From Anaerolineales bacterium (GTDB lineage: Bacteria > Chloroflexota > Anaerolineae > Anaerolineales > Villigracilaceae), in the NCBI GenBank assembly GCA_030583925.1, contig CP129482.1:682001-746000 (forward strand): DNA of 64,000 nt, in the 5' to 3' direction. This document shows positions 1 to 7,735 of this stretch, piece by piece. Within the stretch, counting starts at the first letter, position 1, and each line of letters begins with the position of its first letter. Position numbers and translations under genes: made by a program. Under the pieces are notes generated by a model that made no database searches, was not told the origin of the DNA, and was given only the letters and a program-made list of their open reading frames with translations.

Positions 1-2
1 CA

Positions 3-1454
3 CTATAAAATGGCGCCTTCTCCTCGCTTCAAGAATCTTCCATCGCCTCGTTTTCCCTTCCACGCTTCGCCATCCACAATTAACTTGCCACGCAGGAAAA
101 CTTTTTCGGGATAGCCGGTCAACTCCCAGCCTTCGTAGAGGTTGTAGTCCGTTCGCTGGTGCGACATGGCGACGCCGTATTTCACTTTCTTTTCGGGGTC
201 CCAGATCACAATGTCCGCATCCGAACCTTCGAGCAGAGCGCCTTTGCGCGGATACAAGCCGAAGATCTTCGCAGGGTTCGTTGACATATACGCGACAAAT
301 TGGTTCGCGGTAATTTTTCCCGCGCGCACGCCAGTTGTCCACAACACGGGCATGCGGTCTTGAATCCCGGGCAAGCCGTTTGGAATCTTCGTGAAATCGT
401 CCTTGCCCAACTCCTTGCCGGGGATGGCAATCTCTTCACCTTCATACAGAATCGGCTTCGTACCGTCGAAGAAAAACGGACAATGATCTGTGCCGACGGT
501 TTGCAGGATTCCATCCGTCAGCCCTTCCCACAGACGCGCGTTATCCGCCTTCGTTCGCATCGGCGGCGAGCAGATCCATTTTGCGCCGTCGGGCTTGCGG
601 AGATCGTCCATCGTGAAAAACAAATATTGCGGGCATGTCTCGCCCATCACTTTGACGCCGCGTTCGCGCGCGTACTTGAGCATGTCCACTTCGCCGCCCG
701 CGTTCATGTGGACGATGTAAACCGCCGCGTCCGCCGCGGACGCCATTCCTGCCAGCCTCAGCGTCGACTCGATCGCCCCCCACGCGGGACGCGTCAACGC
801 GTGCCATTCGGGAGTCATGTATCCAGCCGCAAGCGCTTGCGCGGTCAGTGTTTCGATCACGTCGCCGTTTTCGCAGTGCGCCATAACGAGCATTCCGTTG
901 TCGCGGGCGATCTGCATGGCATTGAAAATACTTCCGTCATCGAGGCGGAGGCGTCCGTTGTAGGCGGTGAAGACTTTGAGGGTAGTGATTCCCATGTCAC
1001 GCAGGGATGGAATTTGCTCGGCGATTCGCTCGTTGAATTGCGTGAGATTCATGTGGAAGGAATAGTCTATGGCGGCTTTGGCGGCTTTTTGGAGCCAGAG
1101 GTCTACTGAGTATCTAAAATCATTTTCTCCCTCACCCCTAACCCCTCTCCCGCTGGGAGAGGGGGATGTAAGCGGAACAAAATCCATCACTGTTGTGGTG
1201 CCTCCGAATGCGGCGGCTTTGTGTCCTGTGTAGTGATCGTCGGAGGAGACGGTGTCGAACATGGGCAGGTCGAGGTGGACGTGTGGGTCTACGCCGCCGG
1301 GGAGAATCAGTTTGCCCGACGCGTCAACCGTCACAGCCGAGTCAGCCTCAATCGTCGGAGCGACGCGGTAAACCTTTTCATCCTGAATCAAAATATCGGC
1401 TTGAAAAGTTTTTTCGGCGGTGACGAGAGTCCCGTTCTTAATCAAGGTCGCCAT
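3..1454 (-). CDS. hydA: Dihydropyrimidinase/hydantoinase family amidohydrolase (HydA/HyuA type)
   Basis: Cyclic-amide hydrolase of 483 aa that opens dihydropyrimidine, hydantoin or related rings. Visible metal-site features are GGVDPHVHLD near residue 55 (HxH), the Lys of TLKVFTAYNGR (probable carbamylated lysine), HCEN, VHMN and GTDHCPF with the catalytic Asp. The start is supported by AGGTG a few bases upstream, and it overlaps the upstream gene by 17 bp, so the two are co-transcribed. About 16 residues near position 100 (SPSPSGRGVRGEGE) are encoded by a palindromic repeat and look like an insertion, since the family normally runs from the DFVP strand straight into the next helix. A HyuA-type enzyme belongs to anaerobic purine catabolism clusters, and other members of that set lie elsewhere in this window. 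Exact substrate is unknown. Confidence 0.9.
   Translation of the reverse strand: MATLIKNGTLVTAEKTFQADILIQDEKVYRVAPTIEADSAVTVDASGKLILPGGVDPHVHLDLPMFDTVSSDDHYTGHKAAAFGGTTTVMDFVPLTSPSPSGRGVRGEGENDFRYSVDLWLQKAAKAAIDYSFHMNLTQFNERIAEQIPSLRDMGITTLKVFTAYNGRLRLDDGSIFNAMQIARDNGMLVMAHCENGDVIETLTAQALAAGYMTPEWHALTRPAWGAIESTLRLAGMASAADAAVYIVHMNAGGEVDMLKYARERGVKVMGETCPQYLFFTMDDLRKPDGAKWICSPPMRTKADNARLWEGLTDGILQTVGTDHCPFFFDGTKPILYEGEEIAIPGKELGKDDFTKIPNGLPGIQDRMPVLWTTGVRAGKITANQFVAYMSTNPAKIFGLYPRKGALLEGSDADIVIWDPEKKVKYGVAMSHQRTDYNLYEGWELTGYPEKVFLRGKLIVDGEAWKGKRGDGRFLKRGEGAIL
1126..1166 (-). repeat. In-frame palindromic element inside hydA
   Basis: CCCCTCTCCC (1142-1151) and GGGAGAGGGG (1155-1164) form a 10-bp stem with a 3-nt loop, next to CTCACCCCTAA. 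The element is read in frame as SPSPSGRGVRGEG and adds no stop codon. Related elements occur in ade and xdhD in this window. Confidence 0.8.
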
Positions 1455-2001
1455 AGGACACCTGCGATTCTTTGATGCCGAGCAGCGCGATCAACACTTC
1501 GGGAGGGATGTCGGCTGGGGGCAGATCGGTTTTGTAGAGTTGTTCGCTCTCGGCGCGTTCGCGCAGACTGCGCCACAAAATCTCGCGCTCTTCATTTTGT
1601 ACGACGAGATCGTTGAGCAGTTTTGCGTTGAGCAAATATTCGCCAGTGGTGTAGAGAAACGTGAGCCGCTTCCACTTGTCGGAGTGAATCGGCTCTTTCA
1701 ATTTCTCCAACCCGCCGAGTTGAATTTTGAAATATTCCTCTTTCGCGCGCGGATGATCCGCTTCGTCTTTGAGCAGTTCGCCGCGCGTGGTGAGTTCGTG
1801 TCCCTTCACTTGCGCGACGAATTCGATTTGTCCGCTGTGATCGCCAAACGTTGAAGGCTGGTAGAAAGCCAGATAATCCACCGCGACAACTTTCGGCGCG
1901 GTGCGAAGCGGGATGCGATACCAGCCGAGGAGGCGCGCAATTTCGAGGTCGCGCGGCGTTGGGAGGAGGCAGACGAGGATGAGGGAGGTGGGGGCAAGCA
2001 T
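1438..2001 (-). CDS. Hypothetical protein, co-transcribed with hydA
   Basis: A 187-aa protein I do not recognise. The first 12 residues are hydrophobic (APTSLILVCLL), but there is no clear lipobox or positively charged signal peptide, so it is probably cytoplasmic. The C-terminal half is charged and helical, with several Glu/Lys-rich stretches. Its stop codon lies inside the start of hydA (17-bp overlap), which indicates translational coupling and possibly a role with that enzyme. No good Shine-Dalgarno is seen before this ATG, so the true start could be internal. No function is proposed. Confidence 0.6.
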   Translation of the reverse strand: MLAPTSLILVCLLPTPRDLEIARLLGWYRIPLRTAPKVVAVDYLAFYQPSTFGDHSGQIEFVAQVKGHELTTRGELLKDEADHPRAKEEYFKIQLGGLEKLKEPIHSDKWKRLTFLYTTGEYLLNAKLLNDLVVQNEEREILWRSLRERAESEQLYKTDLPPADIPPEVLIALLGIKESQVSYGDLD

Positions 2002-2015
2002 GGGAGTATTTGTAA

Positions 2016-2068
2016 TTGGTGGTCGAGTAGCCCGAATGCTCTGTGAGGGCGTATCGAGACCAGAGACT
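2016..2068. repeat. Dispersed GGTTGAGTAG-type palindromic repeat
   Basis: Degenerate copy (gtcgagtagcccga ... gagggcgtatcgagacc) of the intergenic repeat also seen near 20990, 21104, 40752, 40821, 45050, 63516 and 63600. Confidence 0.55.
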
Positions 2069-2095
2069 GGAGAATTAGAGAATTAAAAGTGAAAT

Positions 2096-2144
2096 AGAAA
2101 GTGGAAAGTGTTGAGTAGATTCTACTCGCTACTTTCCACTTTCT
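2096..2144 (-). terminator. Long stem-loop after the PLP enzyme gene
   Basis: AGAAAGTGGAAAGT (2096-2109) pairs with ACTTTCCACTTTCT (2131-2144). A second small stem, GAGTAGA/TCTACTC, lies inside. It sits just beyond the stop codon of the minus-strand gene ending at 2156 and probably acts as its terminator. No long U-run follows. Confidence 0.5.
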
Positions 2145-2155
2145 ATATGATCGAA

Positions 2156-3622
2156 TTACACTAACCCAACTTCCCTGTTGAACTCAACGATCAACTCGTC
2201 AATTTCATCCGCTTGTGTTTGAACGTCGGTCCAGTAGGTTGGCTCATACCATTGCTTTTGGATCTCGTCGTACGTTCGTCCCTGCTGTTCGACCCAGGTG
2301 TAGTATTTCAAGTTATGCACGCGGCGACGGTCGGTGTAGCGGAGTTCGAGCATGTTATCCGTTGACTCGCCGTGCAGATAGCGGGCAAAGTCGGCGGCGG
2401 CGGAGCGCTCGGTGTATTCGCCGAACTCCTGGCGCATTTCGTGCAGGCGCGAGCGATAGAGTTCCATCGAATCTGTGAGGACGGTGAGCATGATGTCGTT
2501 CTCGTCCATCTCATAATATTTGGCGGTTTTGATGCAACTCAGAACATTTGAAATGCCTGAAAAACCGAGCAGGTCGAGACTAGAGACTAGAGACTCGGGA
2601 ACGCCATTTTCGACCAAAAATTGTCGTCCATTTTCTTCGTTGAAGAGGCGGGCGAGGTTGACGACGGCGTTATCGTCAATCGCGGTGACAACATCCGTGT
2701 TCTTCACGTTGTGAATCCACGGGACGTGTTTGTCGCCGATGCCCTCGATGCGATGCGCGCCAAATCCATTTTCGAGAAGCGTGGGGCATTGCAACGCCTC
2801 GCTGGCGACAATCTTTGAATCGGGGAACAATTTTTTCATGTAATCGCCGCTGGCAATCGTCCCTGCCGAACCCGTCGCCGACGCCATGCCGCGGTAGCGT
2901 CCATGTTTGCCCGCAACTTGATTGAAAACCTCCTCCATCGCGTGCCCCGTCACTTCAAAGTGCCAAAGATAATTCCCAAACTCCTCGAACTGATTGAAGA
3001 TCATCAAATCCTGCCCAGACTTCCTCAACTCCCAGCATTTATCGAAAATTTCTTTGACGTTCGATTCGGACCCAGGGGTTTTGATCGTCTCACCCGCGAC
3101 TTTCGCGAGCCATTCGAATCGTTCCTTCGACATCCCCTCGGGCAGAATCGCAATGGACTCGCATCCCAGCAAAGCGGAGTCGTACGCGCCGCCGCGGCAG
3201 TAATTCCCTGTGGAGGGCCAGACCGCTTTTTGAGTCGTCGGGTCAAACTGACCAGTGACCAGTCGCGGCACGAGACAGGAAAACGCCGCCCCGACCTTGT
3301 GCGCTCCCGTCGGGAACCACTTCCCCACGATGGCGATGATGCGGGCTTTGACGCCCGTCAAAGAGGAGGGAAGCTCGAGATAGCCGACTCCTCCGAAGGT
3401 CCCGCCTGAAGCGGTGGGTTGGTTATGCCAGTTAATCCGAAATAAATTGCGCGGGTGGATGTCCCATAAACCGATATGTTTGAGTTCTTCCTGAATTTTT
3501 GCGGGAATCTTCGAGGGGTCTTTCATCTGCGCGTACGTGGGGATGATGATGTTTTTTTCTTTCGCGCGTTGGATGGCGCGGGCGCGGCGGGCTTTATCAA
3601 CGGTCAGGTCAATGGTAGTCAT
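2156..3622 (-). CDS. Fold-type II pyridoxal-phosphate enzyme (threonine synthase/ammonia-lyase-like)
   Basis: A 488-aa PLP enzyme. The PLP lysine is probably in TGAHKVGAAFS, followed by the substrate-side STGNYCRGGAYDS loop and a phosphate-binding loop ATGSAGTIASGDY. These are hallmarks of the tryptophan synthase beta/cysteine synthase/threonine deaminase fold. It is longer than typical cysteine synthases (about 310 aa) or diaminopropionate ammonia-lyases (about 400 aa), with an extra C-terminal region of Tyr- and Arg-rich helices. TTAGGAG 7 bases upstream supports the start. It lies upstream of and in line with hydA, but a stem-loop separates them. In purine-degradation clusters a PLP ammonia-lyase (YgeX) releases ammonia and pyruvate from 2,3-diaminopropionate. 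This protein is a candidate for that step by context only. Confidence 0.75.
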   Translation of the reverse strand: MTTIDLTVDKARRARAIQRAKEKNIIIPTYAQMKDPSKIPAKIQEELKHIGLWDIHPRNLFRINWHNQPTASGGTFGGVGYLELPSSLTGVKARIIAIVGKWFPTGAHKVGAAFSCLVPRLVTGQFDPTTQKAVWPSTGNYCRGGAYDSALLGCESIAILPEGMSKERFEWLAKVAGETIKTPGSESNVKEIFDKCWELRKSGQDLMIFNQFEEFGNYLWHFEVTGHAMEEVFNQVAGKHGRYRGMASATGSAGTIASGDYMKKLFPDSKIVASEALQCPTLLENGFGAHRIEGIGDKHVPWIHNVKNTDVVTAIDDNAVVNLARLFNEENGRQFLVENGVPESLVSSLDLLGFSGISNVLSCIKTAKYYEMDENDIMLTVLTDSMELYRSRLHEMRQEFGEYTERSAAADFARYLHGESTDNMLELRYTDRRRVHNLKYYTWVEQQGRTYDEIQKQWYEPTYWTDVQTQADEIDELIVEFNREVGLV

Positions 3623-3689
3623 TTGGTCACTCCTAAGGAAAATTGTTCGATGAATGAATTATACTCGCCGCATATTCAAGGAGCCGACC

Positions 3690-4115
3690 ATGAAACAAGC
3701 AACAACTGGCACGATATCGGGCTGTTTGGTATGGGTGATTGCTTTTTTCATCATCAACATGTGCATGTTGCCCATCGCGATGATGATCGGCGGATTCACG
3801 GCGATCAGCGATTTCGCCATCGAGCAGACCAGCAAATTTGTCTGCCCCGAGAACACTACACCCGACTTTCGGACGTATGAAACAACGACAACCGATCAAT
3901 ACGGGAACAGACAACCTTCTACCGCGTACGTGCTTCAATGCAAGGATGCGAGCGGCAATGTGGTGAAGGAGGACCCAGTCGTTTATGCGTTCTTGTGGAC
4001 TGGCATCCTTGCCGCGTTGGGACTAATTCTTTCAGGCATACTTGCTTTCGTGTTCGCCGCGCCGATCGGCGTGTTGGTCACTTCTCTGCTCAACAGAATC
4101 AAGAAGAAGTCATAA
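3690..4115 (+). CDS. Small two-helix membrane protein, hypothetical
   Basis: About 141 aa. An upstream in-frame ATG at 3654 exists, but AAGGAG lies just before the ATG at 3690 (MKQATTGT), so that start is preferred. One hydrophobic segment covers residues 10-35 (VWVIAFFIINMCMLPIAMMI) and a second covers about 103-130. Between them is a roughly 65-residue polar loop with two cysteines (FVCPEN, VLQCKD), probably extracytoplasmic and possibly disulfide-linked. The tail is RIKKKS. No family recognised. It is transcribed divergently from the PLP enzyme gene; the candidate RNA and terminator downstream are on the same strand. Confidence 0.65.
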   Translation: MKQATTGTISGCLVWVIAFFIINMCMLPIAMMIGGFTAISDFAIEQTSKFVCPENTTPDFRTYETTTTDQYGNRQPSTAYVLQCKDASGNVVKEDPVVYAFLWTGILAALGLILSGILAFVFAAPIGVLVTSLLNRIKKKS

Positions 4116-4235
4116 AACGATTTACATATCGTTCGTGAGATTCATTACGTACATCTGTTTCATGAATCAAATTTTAAAGGAAGCGTATGTTGTTTTTAAT
4201 GCAATACAAATTTAACGGGTGTATGATGAATGTAG

Positions 4236-4402
4236 TAGAAAGGAGGTAGCCATAGAGGTCCCACCTGAAATGTACGCAAAGGGTTAGGACTGGGACGCCT
4301 TAACTGGTAACAGCCTTGCACGTTTGGCTCGAACGATTACCAGACGTATTCCTCACGAGGAGGAAGGCATGTCCTTCGTTCCGAACCCGAAAATAAAACT
4401 TA
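4236..4402 (+). ncRNA. Candidate structured RNA upstream of a rho-independent terminator
   Basis: This 330-bp gap has no credible ORF but is rich in complementary segments. CTGGTAA and TTACCAG (about 4303-4309 and 4343-4349) enclose AGCC/GGCT. GTCCCA pairs with TGGGAC. TTCCTC pairs with GAGGAA around an ACGAG loop. GGGTT and AACCC can close the whole. It begins near an AAAGGAGGT stretch and ends just before a strong terminator on the same strand. It does not match SRP RNA (no GGAA-type loop with GGAAGCAGC), tmRNA, RNase P, T-box or the riboswitch cores I know. A 6S-like or lineage-specific small RNA is possible. Confidence 0.35.
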
Positions 4403-4412
4403 GAATTTTGTT

Positions 4413-4444
4413 GACGGATGGGTAATCCCCATCCGTCTTTTTTT
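4413..4444 (+). terminator. Rho-independent terminator
   Basis: GACGGATGGG (4413-4422), loop TAATC, CCCATCCGTC (4428-4437), then seven T. It is oriented to end plus-strand transcripts from the small membrane protein and the candidate RNA. Confidence 0.85.
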
Positions 4445-4446
4445 GT

Positions 4447-5607
4447 TTACCTGAGGGCTTTACACATTCGCTCCAGTCCCTGTTCGAGGATTCGACGCGA
4501 CGTGCCGAAGTTTAAGCGGACGAATTGTTCGTTTCCTTTTCCGAACTTCACGCCGTCGCTGAGCGCCACCTTTGCCTCTTTCAAGAAAAATTCGTAAGGC
4601 GAGGGCTTGAGATTCAACTGGGAACAATCGAGCCAGATCAAATATGTCGCGTCGGGTTTGGTAGTCCGCACGCCGGGCAGGTTTTTCTCCACGTAGTCCA
4701 AAAAAAAATCACGGTTTGCCGTGAGATAACGACGCAACGCGTTCAGCCACGAATCCGCCTTTCCTGAAAAAGCGATCTGCGCCGCGGTCAGCCCGGGCGT
4801 AGCGACTTCAAAAGACATTCCCTCGGCAATCTTTATAAATTGTTTTCGCAATTTCTCGTCTGGGATGATGGCAAACGCGCACGCCAGCCCGGGCACATTG
4901 AACGCCTTCGACGCCGAGATCATCGTGATCGTACGCTTCTCGATCTCATGCGAGACTTTTGCCAGCGGCATAAACTTCGCATCGCCCAGCAGCAACTCAC
5001 TGTGGATTTCATCCGAAACGATGGTCACATTGTTTGCAATGCAGATTTCCGCCATGCGCTTCAATTCGGCGCGGGAATAGATCTTCCCGACCGGGTTATG
5101 CGGATGACACAACAGGAACATGCCCGACTTTTTGACGCCCTTCTCGAACGCGTCAAAATCGACCTCATACCTGATTCGGCTTCCTTCTACCTTTTTCGCC
5201 AGCGGAGCCTCCCACTGACGGAAGCCCCAATGCCCCTCCATCTCATGAAAATGGTTATACACAGGCGTCTGGATCACATATCCTTTTTTCGGTGAACACA
5301 AGAATTGAGCCGCAATGTTGTATCCATTGTTGACTCCCGCTGAGTATACGATCCATCTCGGGTCAACCTCCCAGTTATAGAGTTTCTTCATCCTCGTCGC
5401 GATGATTTTATTTGATTCATTCGACGGCAGTTCGTACCCCAGCGCTCCATGCTCCACCTTTTTGTGAAGCGCGGAGATGATCTGCGGCGCGGTGGGAAAG
5501 TCCGCGTCGGCAACCCACATGGGCAAAACATCCTTGGGATACCAGTTCCATTTGCCTCGAAAAAGTGTATTGCGGCGGTTCGGGGTGTGATCGAAGTTGT
5601 AAGCCAT
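4447..5607 (-). CDS. patB: PatB/MalY-type C-S lyase (cystathionine beta-lyase-like aminotransferase)
   Basis: A 386-aa class I/II aminotransferase-fold PLP enzyme. N-terminal FDHTPNRRNTLFRGKW and LPMWVADADF are characteristic of the MalY/PatB subgroup, which cleaves C-S bonds of cystathionine or cysteine conjugates to give pyruvate, ammonia and a thiol. CHPHNPVGK, VSDEIHSELL (Asp contacting the pyridine nitrogen) and SASKAFNVPGL (Schiff-base Lys) are all present, and the C-terminal RLNFGTSR carries the carboxylate-binding Arg. The length is normal. The ATG comes one base after the stop of the upstream methyltransferase, so the two form an operon. No MalY-type partner regulator lies nearby. 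Confidence 0.9.
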   Translation of the reverse strand: MAYNFDHTPNRRNTLFRGKWNWYPKDVLPMWVADADFPTAPQIISALHKKVEHGALGYELPSNESNKIIATRMKKLYNWEVDPRWIVYSAGVNNGYNIAAQFLCSPKKGYVIQTPVYNHFHEMEGHWGFRQWEAPLAKKVEGSRIRYEVDFDAFEKGVKKSGMFLLCHPHNPVGKIYSRAELKRMAEICIANNVTIVSDEIHSELLLGDAKFMPLAKVSHEIEKRTITMISASKAFNVPGLACAFAIIPDEKLRKQFIKIAEGMSFEVATPGLTAAQIAFSGKADSWLNALRRYLTANRDFFLDYVEKNLPGVRTTKPDATYLIWLDCSQLNLKPSPYEFFLKEAKVALSDGVKFGKGNEQFVRLNFGTSRRILEQGLERMCKALR

Positions 5608-5608
5608 G

Positions 5609-6247
5609 TTATTTTTTATACGCCACGATCATCCCGTCGCGGATGGGGGTGAGAGAAACTATCCAGTCCGAGTCAGTCGTCACGTCGTGGGTGAAGCGGC
5701 GAATGGCTTCGGTGGATTCCTCATGGTCGTTCGAGTCGAGAATCTGACCGTGCCAGATCATGTTGTCAATGATGAGCAGTCCGCCTAAACGCAGTTTGCT
5801 TTTGATGATGGAGAGCGAATCGGGGTAGCCTTCCTTGTCAATGTCGTTGAAGATGATGTCGAAAGCGCCTGGGGTTTGACGCAGAGTCGCCACCGCTTCC
5901 GCATTGTGGAATTTGACCAAATCGCTGTAGCCAAGTTTTGCGAGATAGTCTTGCGCCATGGCGGAAAGTTTATCGTCCCACACGGTGTGATGGACAACAC
6001 CGCCGCCGTTCTCGCGCACGGCTTTCGCAAACCACGCGGTGGAGTAGCCATAGCCCGAACCCAACTCGAACACCGACGTGGCGCGCATCATCCGCGCGAG
6101 TTGATAGCAGTAATATCCGCAGACGGGACCGAGCGCGGGAAAATTATTTTTCTCCGCGTATGCTTCCATCTCTTGCAAAACGGGTTCGCGCGGCGGGACG
6201 AGGGAAGTGAGGTAGTCTTGCAGGTGGTCGTAATTGATTTCGGGCAT
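5609..6247 (-). CDS. Class I SAM-dependent O-methyltransferase (COMT family 3)
   Basis: A 212-aa cation-dependent O-methyltransferase family protein. Motif I VFELGSGYGYSTAWF is at about residue 62. A later acidic strand, DIIFNDIDKEGYPDSL, carries the metal-binding Asp residues, followed by GGLLIIDNMIWHG, typical of the caffeoyl-CoA/catechol OMT-like bacterial family. AAGGAG 5 bases before the ATG supports the start. It is directly coupled to the PatB-like lyase (one-base gap). Its substrate cannot be read from sequence: small phenolics are typical for the family, and a link to thiol or sulfur chemistry is only suggested by the neighbour. Confidence 0.85.
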   Translation of the reverse strand: MPEINYDHLQDYLTSLVPPREPVLQEMEAYAEKNNFPALGPVCGYYCYQLARMMRATSVFELGSGYGYSTAWFAKAVRENGGGVVHHTVWDDKLSAMAQDYLAKLGYSDLVKFHNAEAVATLRQTPGAFDIIFNDIDKEGYPDSLSIIKSKLRLGGLLIIDNMIWHGQILDSNDHEESTEAIRRFTHDVTTDSDWIVSLTPIRDGMIVAYKK

Positions 6248-6274
6248 GGGGGCTCCTTTTGGTGGGCAAATAAG

Positions 6275-6338
6275 CAGACAGGTACACAGGTAAACAAGTA
6301 GACAAGGATACGTGTGTACGTGTTTACCTGTTTACTTA
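6275..6338. repeat. Array of eight tandem octamers, inverted in its second half
   Basis: Eight units in perfect 8-bp register, beginning CAGACAGG, TACACAGG, TAAACAAG and ending TTTACCTG, TTTACTTA. The first half is the reverse complement of the second in consensus, so it can fold into one long hairpin. The stop codon of the lipoprotein gene (6332-6334) falls inside the array. Confidence 0.85.
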
Positions 6339-7021
6339 CTCAGCATCTCCAACACAATCGGCAACGCCAATTTCGCCCACTCGGCGTACATTTTCCCCGA
6401 GGGATGCAAACCATCGCCAGCGATCAACGATGGATCGTTCACCGCTTCGCGCGAGATAGGCGTGATGTCGATGTAGTGCGCACCTGCTTTTTCGGTTTCT
6501 TCTTTGTTTATGGCGTTGAATTGGTCAATTTCCTCAGCAATTTGTTCTCGGTCGCGTCCAGCCGCAAAGGGAGTTACGCCCCAATCGGGGATGGATAGCA
6601 CAATGACTCGACGCGCGTCCCCGCCCGCGTATTCGATTGCCTTGTTCAACAAAAAAACGAATTGCTCGCGATATTCTTCGAGGTCGCGTCCGCGATATTG
6701 GTTGTTGACGCCGATGAGGAGCGACACCAAATCGTACGGAGGCGCAATCTCGCGTGCCTGAATGCCTTCCCAAAGCTCGTCAGTCGTCCAGCCTGTGCGG
6801 GCAATGATGGTAACTTCAGTTGAGTATCCCTCTTGATTGAGCGATTCCGCAAGTTGCATGGGCCAACGTTCGGATTCGTCCACGCTTTCGCCGATGGTGT
6901 AGGAATCGCCGAGGGCTAGGTAACGAACAACGGGCATATCGTCATCTCCTGAAACAAGCGCTGGTGTGGGGGAAACGCATCCTACGAGGAGCAGCAAGCA
7001 GAGCCAAAGGGCGCGCTTCAT
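6332..7021 (-). CDS. SGNH/GDSL-family esterase lipoprotein
   Basis: About 229 aa from the ATG at 7021. A longer frame exists, but only this start gives a proper lipoprotein signal: MKRALWLCLLLLVGC, lipobox LVGC near residue 15. The catalytic Ser is in block I (LALGDSYTIGE), Asn in LIGVNNQYRG, and the Asp/His pair in DGLHPSGKMYAEWA near the C-terminus, the canonical SGNH layout. The mature protein is anchored outside the cytoplasmic membrane and probably deacylates esters such as acylated glycans or lipids. The stop codon is supplied by the octamer array. Confidence 0.85.
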   Translation of the reverse strand: MKRALWLCLLLLVGCVSPTPALVSGDDDMPVVRYLALGDSYTIGESVDESERWPMQLAESLNQEGYSTEVTIIARTGWTTDELWEGIQAREIAPPYDLVSLLIGVNNQYRGRDLEEYREQFVFLLNKAIEYAGGDARRVIVLSIPDWGVTPFAAGRDREQIAEEIDQFNAINKEETEKAGAHYIDITPISREAVNDPSLIAGDGLHPSGKMYAEWAKLALPIVLEMLSK

Positions 7022-7094
7022 CTTGTAAATTATAGTCGAGCGGGGAAGTTTTTGAGGCAAGGAACGGAATGCGGAGGCTGTTTCAATGCGCCTT

Positions 7095-7652
7095 TTACGG
7101 CGAAGCCACATTGACTCGAATGTAGATCGGGTCGCCGAATGCGAGACCGAACGAGTCAAACGCCTGCCAGGCGGATTCGTATTCACCGTCGGCGAAGGGC
7201 GCAGTGAAGATGATTTGAATGACTGCTTGCGCGCCCGATTTGGCGGGATATAGCATGATCTCTTCAGGCGCGCCGAGGTCCGCTCCGCCGATGTGACGGA
7301 GACGATATTCTTCGTTCCAGTTACAGGTTCCGCTGTTTTGTACGAGCCATTGCTTGTCTATGGTTGCACCGTAAGTGACGAAGGAATTATCGGGGACGGT
7401 GAGATCGTCAACGAAGGTGAGGTTGCTGACGCAATCGTCCGCGCTCACGGTGGGGAGGATGGTCGGCAACGGCGTGGATTGGATCACAACCACATTTTGC
7501 GTGGGGTTGATGATGAAGGTCGGTTCGATGAGCAGGGATTGCGCGGTCGGTGGGACGAAAGGCGTCGCAGTGGGCGCAGGCGAGCAGGCTGAGGCTAGGA
7601 AAATGCCGAGGAGCAGAATCAGGCTGAGGCTGGGAAAGAAGCGGCTGGTCAT
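7095..7652 (-). CDS. Lipoprotein with NBR1-type Ig-like domain
   Basis: About 185 aa. Start chosen at the ATG at 7652 (MTSRFFPSLSL), which gives a signal peptide with lipobox LASAC near residue 22. A Pro/Thr-rich linker (PTATPFVPPT) follows, then one beta-sandwich domain with DNSFVTYGATIDKQWLVQNSGTCNWNEEYRLR, the signature of the Ig-like domain first described in NBR1. In Chloroflexota this domain is common on secreted and surface proteins and probably mediates binding. A proposed function beyond adhesion or scaffold would be speculation. Confidence 0.8.
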   Translation of the reverse strand: MTSRFFPSLSLILLLGIFLASACSPAPTATPFVPPTAQSLLIEPTFIINPTQNVVVIQSTPLPTILPTVSADDCVSNLTFVDDLTVPDNSFVTYGATIDKQWLVQNSGTCNWNEEYRLRHIGGADLGAPEEIMLYPAKSGAQAVIQIIFTAPFADGEYESAWQAFDSFGLAFGDPIYIRVNVASP

Positions 7653-7663
7653 ATCCCTATTAA

Positions 7664-7728
7664 ACCACTGAGACACGGAGTCACAGAGAAATTTTAACTC
7701 CGCGCTTCCGTGTCTCGATGGTTAAGTT
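7664..7728. repeat. Palindromic intergenic repeat (CACTGAGA/CACGGAGT/CACAGAGA type)
   Basis: Left arm with tandem octamers CACTGAGA, CACGGAGT, CACAGAGA, a T-rich spacer, and a right arm of inverse sense (CTTCCGTGTCTCGATGG). It lies between recA and the lipoprotein gene and may act as a hairpin terminator for recA. Confidence 0.6.
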
Positions 7729-7735
7729 TTATTGA

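Noticed and set aside
4236..4402. SRP RNA, tmRNA, RNase P or T-box
   Set aside because: The required conserved motifs are absent, so it is left as an unnamed candidate.
6275..6338. CRISPR array
   Set aside because: Units are 8 bp without spacers; not a CRISPR repeat-spacer pattern.
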